Positions 1-10,110 of a stretch of 64,000 nt of DNA are shown piece by piece; position 1 is the first letter of the stretch; every line of letters begins with the position of its first letter. Source of the DNA: Fragum whitleyi (Eukaryota; Mollusca; Bivalvia; Cardiida; Cardiidae); assembly GCA_948146395.1 (NCBI GenBank), contig OX411545.1, positions 15,427,526 through 15,491,525 on the forward strand, in the 5' to 3' direction. The translations under genes and the position numbers were made by a program. Below the pieces are notes generated by a model that had not been told where the DNA came from, ran no database searches, and saw only the letters and a program-made list of their open reading frames with translations.

Positions 1-80
1 CTCCTATCACTCATCTCATTCAATACCGGAATATCTTTCCAAAATCATTTACTTTGTTAATTTCACGATGTCATTAACTG
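1..80 (+). mobile_element. Family A element, right-end fragment cut by the window edge
   Basis: Only the right end is present: Ctcattcaat-type body, then 'tttcacgatgtcattaactg' followed by TA. This is the conserved right terminus of the TA-flanked hairpin family that recurs throughout the window. The rest lies before base 1. Confidence 0.8.
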
Positions 81-126
81 TATAATTATTACTTACTTGT
101 ATAAACCTATGTGATAAAGAGAGAAA

Positions 127-530
127 TCGTGGATTAATTAGTAAATCCATGTGCCTTTAACGCCCGTCTTTTTTCACTTTAATATCCTCAGTCAGGGCCT
201 ATACACTTTATCAGTTTATTTCTTTAACATTAATATAGAGCGATAAATAAAGACGTTGATCCTATTCCCTCGTTAAATTTTGTGACGTCATAGATTAACC
301 AAGCAACGTCAGAATAAACGTAAGAGACGATACAATGCATAACACAATTTTCTGGCACATTAGTTGGTTTAGAGCTAGTTTGAAAGCTAGTTTGGATTAT
401 TCTGCATCCTCTGTTTGAATAAATACTATTAGTTTTTTTTTCATGCAATAATAGCGTCTATTCACATTTTATTGGCGTTAACATTTGCAGAGACCCTCAT
501 AATTTTCGGGTCTCTGCAAATGTTAACGCC
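127..530 (-). mobile_element. Family C non-autonomous element (GTTAACGCC ends)
   Basis: Reading the minus strand, it starts at a GTTAACGCC terminus, passes 'acgctattattgcat', 'gaaagctag' and a TGACGTCA site, and ends near 'cgggcgttaaagg'. The same order of blocks occurs on the plus strand at about 7,296-7,740 and 8,750-9,090. There is no coding capacity. Its outer end is replaced by a perfect hairpin at 474-530. Confidence 0.65.
474..530. repeat. Perfect 23-bp inverted repeat (hairpin)
   Basis: Arms 474-496 and 508-530 begin GGCGTTAACATTTGCAGAGA and are exact reverse complements, with an 11-nt AT-rich loop. One arm corresponds to the terminus of family C copies at 4,420 and 7,296. This copy has two facing termini. 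Confidence 0.9.
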
Positions 531-734
531 ATCAAAACGTGTTTTATAGGGTTATGTAGAATAACTGTTGACTATGCATCCGTTTTACCGCCCAATAAAG
601 ACAGACTATTGTTCGATTGCAATTTTAGGCGTAATTCAATACCCACTGCAATAATCCACTCACCATTAATGAAGGATATTTCCCGCATTCATCTTTTTTT
701 TAAAGACTCATTTAGTTGAAATATTTGTTAAAAC

Positions 735-868
735 TTGACAAGCAAATTATTCATTATAATGACATGCTTGAAGATAATTCCAAGGAGTGTTCCCCTCAAT
801 TTCATTTCTTTCTTGTGGGATTATTTTCTGAGCGTAATTTCGAAAATATAGGGCGCGTGCATAACATT
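735..868 (+). repeat. Direct repeat R1, copy 1
   Basis: The block contains 'tcattataatgacatgctt', 'ggattattttctgagcg' and 'aaaatatagggcgcgtgca'. It recurs in the same orientation at 1,826-1,948 with small differences. A family A copy and a family B copy lie between the two. Confidence 0.8.
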
Positions 869-918
869 TGAGAAAAACGAAATAAGAGAGCTATGTTTCC
901 GTAAAACTAATCCAATTT

Positions 919-1300
919 AGTTAGTTACATCGTAAAATTATCATTTATCCGCAGAAAGATACTTAATCCCTCAAAACTCTCCAATACCATTTAAAACGTT
1001 CGAAAATCAGTAAAAAGTACTTCGAGTCTGTTCAAGCCTATCAACATTGCATTCGAATCGATCAAATTATACCACAGTTTGTATTCATTTAAAAGCGTAT
1101 GTTTGGTTCGTAATGCTACACAAACAGAAAATTGCGTTTTTATTATTAAAGAGAGGAAATTAACCTCGTCCGATTTAGGCAGAATTGTCGTTATAGTTTT
1201 CCCTCCCTTTAATATCATTCAAAACTCACCCATCTTACTCATTCAATTTCATTTCGCATACATTACGAATTCATTCAATTTCTTACGTTCAAGTTACGGT
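919..1300 (+). mobile_element. Family A element, degenerate
   Basis: The left terminus is weak (ttagttacatcgtaaaatta). The body keeps the order of conserved blocks: AAAGAGAGG half-palindrome, CCTCCCTTTAAT, 'cactcattcaattt'. The right terminus is not recognisable. An open frame in it is a shadow of the repeat. Confidence 0.65.
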
Positions 1301-1377
1301 AATTCACTTAAATGCATTTTGTTTGCTACACTCTCTAAAGACAGTTCATTGTTTAATCGTATTTTTCGACGAAATTA

Positions 1378-1801
1378 AATAGAGGATAATCGTTTGTTTC
1401 AGTGTAAGATCGATTTATATTTCATTGAATGAACAACAAAAGCTATATTTTCACGAGTGACGGAGCCACGAGTGAAAATATAGCTTTTGTTTTTCACGAA
1501 ATGAAATATTAATCGATCTTACTTAAAAAACAAACGATTATTCTATTTCTTTAATGCAAAAATGAGACAAAATGTGAAATTCCTAGGACATATTTTTCAT
1601 AAAGCGCGTCATTTTGCACGTGATTGCTATGCAACGTTCGTTGTGACGTCACATATTTCGCCCCGCATAGATGACGTCAGATAGGATGAAATGCACAAAA
1701 GCAGGGTAGAAGTTTTTGATAATTTCACTGCTTTTGCGGTGAATTTATCAAGTGATAATCTACCGTTATTTCTCGATAAACCACCGAAAAACATTAAAGA
1801 A
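1378..1801 (+). mobile_element. Family B non-autonomous element with hairpin and CRE-like sites
   Basis: About 425 bp. It opens with AATCGTTTGTTT and a long hairpin of 'acaaaagctatattttcac' and its complement. After that come ATGAGACAAAATGT, a TTTGCACGTGA stretch, two TGACGTCA sites (1,644 and 1,672) and a tail 'taccgttatttctcgataaaccacc'. A nearly complete copy lies inverted at 60,189-60,612 and another at 49,430-49,805. Confidence 0.8.
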
Positions 1802-1825
1802 GTCGAATTCTTTTATTGAGGATAT

Positions 1826-1948
1826 ACAAGTAATCTATTCATTATAATGACATGCTTGAAGATAGTTCGAAGGAGTGTTCATATTTTATTTCTGTATTGC
1901 AGGATTATTTTCAGAGAGAAATTTCGAAAATATAGGGCGCGTGCAACA
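1826..1948 (+). repeat. Direct repeat R1, copy 2
   Basis: Second copy of the block at 735-868, in the same orientation and about 1.09 kb downstream. It is immediately 3' of the family B element. Confidence 0.8.
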
Positions 1949-2285
1949 CAATAAGTAGTAACGAATAATGGGAGGTACCAATGTACGCTCCCCGAAAAAC
2001 GTATGAATACGTGACGCTTTGACAAGTTTGTCTGTCTGTTTAAGATGGCGAGTTTAATCAAGTCTGTTATTCATAATCGTTAAATTGAGAAGTTGATGAA
2101 ATAAATTCAAATAGTCTGAATAATGGGGCTCATATGGATTTCTGTAGATCTTCCTTATTTTTAAAAGCCAAATTCAGATCCACTACAAACTATACAACAA
2201 TTTCCTGTGTTTTAAAAAGTATCAACCGATTTGCACATACTCACTTTGGTGAGAACAATTTTTAAGTAAAGATCAAACAAAGTTA

Positions 2286-2326
2286 TATCTCGCTTTGCGC
2301 GTGTGATCACGTGCAAAGCGAGGTTC
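2286..2326. repeat. Palindrome related to family D core
   Basis: CTCGCTTTGC and GCAAAGCGAG face each other around a gcgtgtgatcacgtg centre. The same core, with TTTGCACGTGC, forms the middle of the family D palindromes at 26.1 and 57.2 kb. No clear termini are visible here. Confidence 0.55.
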
Positions 2327-2448
2327 TTTGGCTGTACAATTGTGGATTTTCTTACATCTTAAACAAAACGCAAGTATGATGAATAGTCCGGCAACACTTG
2401 GACGTGACCTTAGAATAGCGTCTTTAGAATTTTTTATTGTTGCAAGTA

Positions 2449-2795
2449 CAGTCGATATTGCTCGAGCGACCACTTCTATTAAGCGACCAATTGTATTAAG
2501 CGACCATCATAAAAAGTCCCTTCATCGTAATCAAAATCTCTGAAAAAGAGGACATTCTTATCGAAAAATTGGTTATTGTTGAATCTTATGTTGTTAGAAC
2601 CCATTTGAATCGTCTTAATAAGACGATTCAAATGGGTTCAAACATCATAAGATTCAGTACAACTTGACCGACAATCTATAAATGGTAGCAAAATTAACTG
2701 TCACATTTATAACAGTATTTCGTATTAAGCGACCATTCCCATAAACGACCGCTTTTTGGTGGCCCCTTAAGTGGTCGCTTAACACAAGTTTACTG
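2449..2795. mobile_element. Family H non-autonomous TIR element, TA-flanked, with nested palindrome
   Basis: The left end is CAGTCGATATTGC followed by GAGCGACCAC. The right end, reversed, is CAGTAAACTTGTG followed by TAAGCGACCAC, and TA lies outside both. GCGACCA or its complement occurs about five times. The centre (2,578-2,662) is a long palindrome with arms containing 'cccatttgaatcgtctta'. There is no transposase frame. Confidence 0.7.
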
Positions 2796-2819
2796 TAGTA
2801 GATATGGTCATCCAGATAT

Positions 2820-3170
2820 AAAGTCTGGCTGATACCTCTCTGGCATCATTGGGTAATCTAAGATGGCCGTCAAAATCGAAAATGGCTACCAAAAAAGTTG
2901 ATTTCCATAATGTTTATCTTGTGTGATTGGTATATCATTTATATTGATGCAAAATGATATCAAAATTGCAGAAAGGTACTACTGTAGATAGTTTCTCGGT
3001 TCAGCTTCAAAAAAGAATTCCACAATGGTCACTAAAATTCAAGATGGTCGCAAAAACATTTAATTTTCTATAATGCTTATCCCTGGGAAAAAAATGAAAA
3101 CGCATCAGAATGGTATCTGAATTTCAGAAAACTCACTCTTAAGGAATTCTCATAGTTTTTAGAAGATGTC
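2820..3170. other. Degenerate repeat-like stretch
   Basis: Phrases such as 'aagatggccg/ aagatggtcg' and 'tccataatgtttatc / tctataatgcttatc' recur about 170 bp apart, suggesting a decayed tandem array. No gene is visible. Confidence 0.4.
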
Positions 3171-3321
3171 AGCCAATAAAAGTAATTTTCTCATATACTT
3201 AAAATATTCTATATGATACTAATTCGAAAAAATGCGAATTTGACTGAAAAGTATGGAATATGGCCCCCAAGAGGGTGAAAGGGGATGAGATTCAAACAGG
3301 ATATAAAAAGAACGGGTTTGA

Positions 3322-3600
3322 AATGATTGATTGAATGGAGTTTAACGCCGCTTTCAACATTATTTCAGTTATATCGCGGCGACTGGAGCACCTAACAATG
3401 GATCCCTGGTATTTCTCTCACTAGTACAACCATCACATTCTTTCCTAGCCTCCAGCTGCTATCTCACATATGTCTTCGATTATCAACCCATTGGTGAGAG
3501 ACAAATAGTCGGAAAGAATGAGTGCCGCCGTCGGGGATCAAACCCGGGACCTCTAGAATGACAGTCCGACGCGCTATCAACTGCGCTATGACGGCGGCCG
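3322..3600 (-). mobile_element. RUDI-like V-SINE, essentially full length
   Basis: On the minus strand the element starts with a tRNA-like head: A-box-like tagcgcagttgatagcgcg and B-box-like GGGTTTGATCCC. It continues through 'ggctaggaaagaatgtgatgg' and the conserved 'ccattgttaggtgctcc' / 'gatataactgaaata' / 'gaaagcggcgttaaac' 3' domain, and ends in a CAATCAATCAT tail. The 3' domain resembles the mollusc RUDI SINE of the V-SINE superfamily. RNA polymerase III would transcribe it, and mobilisation needs a LINE in trans. I see no clear target duplication. Confidence 0.8.
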
Positions 3601-4418
3601 AGACGGATTTGGAGAGTCAATTTCAAAGGGTTATTATTCAATCGCAATACGCCCAGACCTTTCTTGTGTATTTAAAATCAAGAATTTGAAATCGAACATA
3701 TCAGAATAGATGAGCCATATTAATATTGTGATTAGATATTCTTTTTTACTCTATCTAGTCGCTGGAATTACAGGCATTAATAAACTTACTTTATTTGATG
3801 AAAGTTTGGCGGCTGTTTATTTTACATTTGTAAATGCAATATGTACATTAAGTGGTCTGTGCACGAAGCATAGGCGTATCTAGGACTTTGACATTTTTAC
3901 GCACCCAGAAGGAGACAAACAAGTATATAAATGATAAAGGCGATATGAGAAATGTGACAAAAGATGATTACCCTCCGTCTGCTCCCTTTTATGATTTTAG
4001 CGTTGGTGAATAATCAAGCATCGTAACTTCAGCTTGAATAAGCTGTAGTTTCGATGCAATGATCATTCATCAACGATAATTTTCAACAGAGGATTATTTC
4101 TTTCACGCACTTGCGTAAATTGCGTAATTGGAGTTACGCCCTTGCAAAGTGTTAAATAAGAGGAAAACGGTCGTCAATAATGTTTCCTGCATGGAAGAAA
4201 TTGTGGGGTTTTAGCATTGATTATATTTATTGCGGGTGAAAGACCTTGGCCCAAATAAGCGTGAACACCGGTGAAGTTTTGAATACGTGATAAAATGTAA
4301 GTTTCAGATATAAAATGGCGCATTTGATGTCTGATATAGAATCGAGTTTCTTCTGAAATACATTGTTTTCTTCGTTGAATTTAGGAAGACTGCTATAGGC
4401 TTAATTCACGTTTTTGAA
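3601..4418. other. No recognisable gene
   Basis: AT-rich sequence. A weak inverted pair is present around 'gatgattatt' / 'caacgataatttt' (about 4,000-4,080). No coding frame, RNA gene or known repeat was recognised. Confidence 0.5.
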
Positions 4419-4475
4419 GGGCGTTAACATTTGCAGAGACCCGAAAAATGTTTAAACGCCCGAATGCAAAGCATT
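4419..4475 (+). mobile_element. Family C terminal fragment
   Basis: Contains GGGCGTTAACATTTGCAGAG, then 'acccgaaaaatgtttaacg' and CGCCCGA. This is the same terminus and subterminal order as at 7,296, followed by unrelated sequence. Confidence 0.6.
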
Positions 4476-4509
4476 TTTATGGTATTTGAAAATAAATAAC
4501 GCCTGAAAA

Positions 4510-4690
4510 AAATCAAAGTGCTGTCAGCACTGTAAATCGTACATCATTGAGAGGCTGGGATAGTGCAATAGTTCGCCAATCAAAAGGGCTCAAATTTTGA
4601 CAATAAAAGTTGGTAAAATCTTTAAATTTGTGAGTTTTTTGTCTTAACACTCCATCCTTTCGAGGACATCGCCAGCTCATCCAACCTCGT
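4510..4690 (-). mobile_element. tRNA-related SINE type II, 5'-truncated
   Basis: The reverse complement matches the body of the element at 35,332-35,640: 'gttggatgagctgg', 'gatgtcctcgaaa', 'atggagtgttaagacaaaaa', 'gcccttttgattg', 'acagtgctgacagcacttt'. The tRNA-like head is missing, so this is a truncated copy. Confidence 0.75.
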
Positions 4691-5144
4691 GGGTCCGATT
4701 TTGAAAGTTTGCTGATTCGATAGCCCTCTGCTAGTCTAAATTATTTCCTAGTAGATTTTTACGTTGTTATAAAGAGCACGCGCCAAGCTAAAAGCTTGTC
4801 TGTTAATATTATTCCTCTCTCTATAGAGTTTAAAAGCCTGTTTAGCAACAAACATTTTTCATTAAACTATTTACAATTTTGATTACCAACATGTTTGTAT
4901 TTCAAGCATTGGGTTTTCCCAAAAAATGTAAATGCATTTTCCCTCAAGAAACACGTGAAATCGCCAACTATGCTATTTATATCTTTGGTTTCTAATCCAT
5001 ATCGATTAAATCTCCAGTATCGGAGGGTAGCGTAGATTGGGACAGGTTAACCAGTCTAGAGTGCAGACGACTATTGACTAATGACAAACAAGTTAATTGA
5101 CACATTTCGAGCAGACGATGTACCACGTGGTCTGAATTTACGCG
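4691..5144. other. No recognisable gene
   Basis: AT-rich intergenic or intronic DNA with no motif that I can name. Confidence 0.4.
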
Positions 5145-5500
5145 TGGGTTTTGACCGAGTGATAATCATAACAGAATTTGATTGGTTGTCAGCCCTACAA
5201 CTGGTAAATGACCGTTCGAGAAAGTTCAGAGCAGTAATATTGTAAGTGCTACAAATTAATTATACAGTTAACCTATTGTACGTTTCAACTCCTTTACTCA
5301 ACCGAAAATCTCGTTATAAACACTGAAAAGACTAACTGGTAATTACTAAAAGCGAAAATTACATCAAATTTTGTATTAGCCTCTTCTCTATTTGTCGAAA
5401 AGTAAATAAGGTATAAACAAAGTTTGTAGATTGTGACTGAAAAGGCCGTTTCTTCGGTGTTTGAAAACACATAATTTGGTTTGAACACATTGCTCAGAAG
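5145..5500 (+). repeat. Dispersed repeat I, copy 1
   Basis: Contains 'gtgggttttgacc', 'gtcagccctacaactggta', 'ctttactcaaccgaaaa' and 'ggtaattactaaaa'. It recurs inverted at 33,885-34,245, and partly direct at 34,855-35,040. No coding sequence was identified. A minus-strand frame here is a shadow. Confidence 0.75.
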
Positions 5501-5549
5501 ATAATGGTAAAAATGTAGTGGGTCAAACAGACTGGATTTCTGGAAAACG

Positions 5550-5830
5550 GTAGATATAAATCTACTGCTTCGCAGTACGATTTAAAAATGTGAAGTGACG
5601 CTAGTATTGCGTAAAAGAAAGACTACGAATTTTGTCCAAACAGATATCGCAAATTGTATCATAGGAACGCTCAAAAACTAGCTCAAAACCCGCTACTGTA
5701 CTGGAAATGTTGCATAATGCATTGCACTGTCACTTTTGTTTATACCGACAATGTGTACAATAATGACGTCAAAAATTTAACGAGAGAAAGGGATAAACGT
5801 TTTTATTTATGATCTATATTAATGCTTGGC
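5550..5830 (+). mobile_element. Family C-related element, diverged
   Basis: Contains 'gtgacgctagtattgcgta', 'agactacgaattttgt', 'ggaaatgttgcataatgca', a TGACGTCA at 5,764 and 'tttatgatctatattaatg'. These blocks run in the family C order seen at 7,370-7,590. Confidence 0.5.
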
Positions 5831-5871
5831 ATAAAAACTGATAAGTGTATGGGCCTATATCGAGGATTTAA

Positions 5872-7150
5872 ACAAGAGGACCAAGATGGTCCTAGATCGC
5901 TCACCTGAGTCTCTATGACCCCTGGGACATCACATTAATTAGATAGGCAGATGTCAAAAAGAAGATAATTGCCAAAGATCAATACCATGGAACGTTTTCA
6001 GCGAAGAGCAAGACAGATATGCCTTTTTGCTCTTTGATTCTATGTAAAAAGGGATGCACCCGGGTGGACCCCAAAAGTGACCCCAGGGTCTTGATATGAA
6101 CAAACTTGGAAGAGGTCCATAACATGATGCTACATTCTAAATATGAAAGCTGTCTGCCTTCTGGTTTCAGAGAAGAAGATTTTTGAAGGTTTTCCCATTT
6201 TCACCCATCGTGCTCAGATGAGCTGAAAGGGATGCGCCTGGGTGGAGCCCAAATATGACCCAAGGGTCTTGATATGAACAAACTTGGTAGGGGCCAACAA
6301 GATGATGCTACATACCAAAAATGAAAGCAGTGTGCCCTCTGGTTTCGATTAAAGAAGATTTTAAAAGATTTTCGCTCTTTGATTCTATGTAAAAAGGGTT
6401 GCGCCCAGGGGGAGCCCAAATATTATCCTAGGGTCTTGATATGAACAAACTTGGTAGAAGTCCACTAGATGATGCTACATACCAAAAATGAAATGTCTGC
6501 CTTTCTGGTTTCATAGAAGAAGATTTTTGAAGATTTTCAATTTTTTACCCTTCGTGCTCATAAGAGAATAAGGGATGCACCTGTGCAAAGCCCAAATATA
6601 ACCTAAGGACCTTGATGTGAACAAACTTGGTAGAGGCCCACTTGGTGTTGCTACACACCAAATATTTAAGCTGTCTGCCATCTGGTTACAGAGAAGAAGA
6701 TTTTTAAAGATTTTCGCTCTTTGATTCTATGTAAAAAGGGTTGCGCCCGGGCAAAGCCCAAACATGACCCCAGGGTGTCGATATGAACAAACTTGGTAGA
6801 GGTCCACTAGATGATGCTACATACCAAATATGAAAGCTGTCTGCCTTCTGGTTTCAGAGAAGAAGATTTTTAAAGATTTTCATATTTTCACCCTTTTTGT
6901 TAAGGGTAAAGGGAAAGTTAAGGGTGGATTTCATTTATTTGAACAAATTTGGTAGAGCTTGACCCAAGGAACATCCCTGCCAAGTTTCATCAAGATTGGC
7001 CCGCTGGTTTAGGAGGAGAAGATGTTTAAAGAAATTGTGGACGACGCACGACGCACGACGGACGACGCACGACGCACGACTGACGACGGACGACGGACAT
7101 TCTACGATCCCAATAGCTCACCTTGAGCACTTCGTGCTCAGGTGAGCTAA
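5872..7150 (+). mobile_element. Long non-autonomous array element with about 170-bp units
   Basis: Starts 'aagaggaccaagatggtcct' and 'atcgctcacctgag', and ends 'cttcgtgctcaggtgagct', so the termini are subterminal inverted repeats. Five units begin near 6,048, 6,226, 6,392, 6,564 and 6,734. Each carries 'gatatgaacaaacttgg', 'gatgctacata' and 'tctgccttctggtttcaga'. A GACGACG(C/G)AC simple repeat lies before the end (7,030-7,095). This architecture is common in bivalve repeats. No protein is encoded. Confidence 0.75.
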
Positions 7151-7152
7151 AA

Positions 7153-7740
7153 AGCCGGATGTTAACGGCACGTGAATTTACTGATTAATCCGTGTTTTCT
7201 CCTGTTAGGGCCCGGGTTTTATCCGTTAACGAATGCCTTAAACGCCCCCAAAACGTATATTTTATGCTATAATACAGGGTAAATGTACGTTTTAGGGCGT
7301 TAACATTTGCAGAGACTCGAAAAAGGGTTTAACGCCCGAGTGCGAAACGTGAATTGACGCTATTATTGCATAAAAACAAGGACTATTGTTCTTTTTTAAA
7401 GATTCGTAGAAAAGCTTGAAAGCTAGAATCAAACCCAAGAGTGTGCCGGAAAATTGCCTAAAAGCAATACATCGCCACTTTTGTTATCGACGTTGCATGG
7501 TAATTTTATGACGTCACAAAATTAAACGCGGAAATGATATCAACGATTTAATTTATGCTCTATATTACTGTTAAACATAGAATCTAGTATAATATCAAAT
7601 CAGAGGATATCTAAATAAAAAAAGGTTAACGACACGTGAAATTACTTATTAATCCACATTTTCTCCCGTTAACGCCCCGGTTTTGTTTGTTAACGTATGC
7701 ATGTAACGACCCCAAAACGTCCAATAATACTTGATATCTC
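7153..7740 (+). mobile_element. Family C elements, one fragment plus one near-complete copy
   Basis: A fragment at 7,153-7,260 ('gttaacggcacgtgaattta', 'ccgttaacgaatgc') is followed by a copy from 7,296. That copy runs from GGGCGTTAACATTTGCAGAG through 'acgctattattgcat', 'cttgaaagctagaatc', TGACGTCA at 7,509 and 'cccgttaacgccccgg' to about 7,740. Confidence 0.65.
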
Positions 7741-7774
7741 AGCGCCAAACCTCTAACGAACAAAATAGTTAATC

Positions 7775-8095
7775 CAGGTAACAACATCGTGTAACTGACC
7801 ATGTGAAGGATTTCGGAATGATTCTTGAATGAAATGAAATGAGTGTGATGACTGGGTTTTGAGTGAAATTAAAAGTAGGCAATCGAAAGTCGCAAATTTT
7901 GTTCAGCATGAACTAAAGTAGTGATATCTATTATCTCTCTTTAATAAAATATGTTCACAAGTTTTATATATAGCTTCCTTTCGCTTCAAGATCAATTATA
8001 TCAGTGAAATCGCGAATTTTATCCAGTCATATTTTTCTAATGTAGATGTTGATGTTGTCATTTTTGGCTTTTTTTGGAGCGTTTTTGCTATGCTT
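7775..8095 (-). mobile_element. Family A element, 5'-side lost, within duplication unit 1
   Basis: The right terminus appears reversed as 'ggtaacaacatcgtgtaac'. The central hairpin (cgcaaattttgttc / gaactaaagtagtga) is decayed. Homology stops near 'ttggagcgtttttgctatgc', so the opposite terminus is missing. The same break is seen in the duplicate at 9,128. Confidence 0.8.
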
Positions 8096-8142
8096 GTTCT
8101 CTCGTGGCATCGCTTGCCGATTTCACAGGGAAAGGGTCGCTA

Positions 8143-8579
8143 CAGTTAGTTACATCGTGAAATTGACATTAAACTCAATCAAAACTATTCTAAATCACTC
8201 ACTCAGCGCTCCATGCATTCATCCCAAACACTCACTCAAATCATTCAAAAACGCTCAAACCCATTGAAAAATAAAGAATCAATAACGTCATTCAAAATAA
8301 ATTTGGATAGCGAAAAATCGTAATTTCATTGTCATAATTCAAATTGTGAGCGTCTAATATGTTTGTAAAGAAATGGGAGGTTATCTACAGAACCTGAAAG
8401 TTTATTTAATTAAAGGGAGGTAGTCAATACCGCTAATTTTGTTCATCCTGAACAAAATTTGCGGTATTGGATTGCCTCTCATTAAATTCACTCAAAACTC
8501 GCTCAACACACTCAATCAATTTAATTCCTAAATCATTCCAAAACCATTCACCTTGTCAATTTCACGATGTTGTTAACTG
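8143..8579 (+). mobile_element. Family A element, full length, with TA target duplication
   Basis: 437 bp, from CAGTTAGTTACATCGTGAAA to 'tttcacgatgttgttaactg', with TA at 8,141-8,142 and 8,580-8,581. The centre is the family hairpin, arms ATACCGC / GCGGTAT around a 5-nt loop. It has no transposase frame, so this is a MITE-type element. The surrounding duplication provides an unoccupied copy of its target site at about 9,511. Confidence 0.95.
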
Positions 8580-8749
8580 TAACATTCTTATTGACGCAAA
8601 CTAAGCGGGGCTCAGCGAATACATAACGTCTTGACAATGCCGAGTAATCAAATGCAAAATCAAATCTCGCTTGAAGAGAACTTGTGTTTAAATTTTCGCA
8701 ATTCTTCTTATTTCTACATTGAAGAATTATGAAAAAATTCATTTATTTC

Positions 8750-9090
8750 TAAAGGATCATAGAAAAACTTGAAAGCTAGAATCAAACCCAAGAATGTGCC
8801 GGAAAATTGCCTTAAGCAATACATTTCCACTTTTATTATCGACGTTGCATGGTAATTTTATGACGTCACAAGATTTAACGCGGAAATGATATCAACGATT
8901 TAATTTATGCTCTATATTAAATGTTAAACATAGAATCTAGTAAAATATCCAGTCAGAGAATATCTAAATAAAAAAGGTTAACGACACACGAAATTACTAA
9001 TTAATCCACGTTTTCTCCCGTTAACGCCCCGGTTTTTTTTCGTTAACGTATGCATGTAACGACCCCAAAACGTCCAATAATGCTTGATAT
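8750..9090 (+). mobile_element. Family C element in duplication unit 2
   Basis: Near-copy of 7,405-7,740, including TGACGTCA at 8,861 and 'cccgttaacgccccgg'. Confidence 0.7.
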
Positions 9091-9127
9091 CTCAGCGCCA
9101 AACCTCTAACGAACAAATTAGTTACTA

Positions 9128-9455
9128 CAGGTAACAACATCGTGAAATTGACCATGTGAATGATTTCGGAATGATTCTTGAATGAAATGAAATGAGTGTG
9201 ATGACTGGGTTTTGAGTGAAACTAAAATTAGGAAATCGAAAGTCGCAAATTTTGTTCAGTATGAACAAAATTAGTGATATCTATTACCTCTCTTTAATAA
9301 AATATGTTCACAAGTTTTATGTATAGCTTCCTTTCGCTTCAAGGACCAATCTGATGCTTATAAGATCAATTATATCAGTGAAATCGCGAATTTTATCCAG
9401 CTATATTTTTCTAATGTATATATTGATCTTATCATTTATGTCTTTTTTGGGGCGT
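9128..9455 (-). mobile_element. Family A element, truncated, within duplication unit 2
   Basis: Duplicate of the copy at 7,775, with a better preserved terminus ('gtaacaacatcgtgaaattg') and hairpin ('cgcaaattttgttc', 'gaacaaaattagtga'). Confidence 0.8.
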
Positions 9456-9690
9456 TTTTGCTATGCTGTTCCTCTCGTGGTATTGCTTGCCGATTTCACA
9501 GGAAAAGGGTCGCTAATATTCTTATTGACGCAAACTAAGCGGGGCTCAGCGAATACATGACGTCTTGAGAATGCCGAGTAATCACATGCAAAATCAAATC
9601 TCGCTTGAAGAGAACTTGTGTTTAAATTTCCACAATTCTGCTTATTTCTACATTAAAGAATTATGACAAAATTTCATTTATTTCTAAAGG

Positions 9691-10110
9691 ATCAATTTAT
9701 GTTTCATTTCCTAAATTGTTATAACATGGCCCCTTACTCCATTATCAAATATAGTTAAACCATCAATTATTGAAAGCGATTAAGGATTGTGAAATTTACA
9801 TTTTTCTTTCTAAAGATGTGCTCATTAAATGTAATGTTGTGAGATATATCTCTAGGAGTGCATTGTTAACCGAGAAAACGCGGACCTTGTTGAAAGCCTA
9901 ATGTTTATTGATGGTGACGTTTCCATTGAAAAACCCAATTAACAAGTCTGTGTGTCTTATCTCTATTGTTGCAGAAGATTCAAATTCACGAGATAAAATA
10001 AAACAGGGGATTTGTTAAATTATCTCTATATTCACTCAAACTGTACTTAAAATAACGACGAAGAAGGGGGAATGACTGCTCGAATAATGGCTTTTCGTTT
10101 AAACGCAATA
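9691..10110. other. No recognisable gene
   Basis: AT-rich single-copy-looking sequence between the tandem duplication and the next family A element. Nothing identified. Confidence 0.4.

Larger units (their letters stand above)
7398..9690 (+). repeat. Large tandem duplication, two units
   Basis: Unit 1 (about 7,398-8,741) and unit 2 (about 8,742-9,690) share the same succession: 'gaaagctagaatcaaaccca', family C body, a truncated family A copy, 'tcgtgg(c/t)at(c/t)gcttgccgat', and 'acgcaaactaagcggggctc'. Unit 1 is longer mainly because a complete family A element is inserted in it. Confidence 0.9.

Noticed and set aside
3525..3600. tRNA gene on the minus strand
   Set aside because: It is the promoter head of a RUDI-like SINE and continues directly into the SINE body.
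8046..8267. Hydrophobic N-terminus suggesting a secreted protein
   Set aside because: It spans the junction of a truncated family A copy and an inserted family A element; similar peptides recur in each copy.
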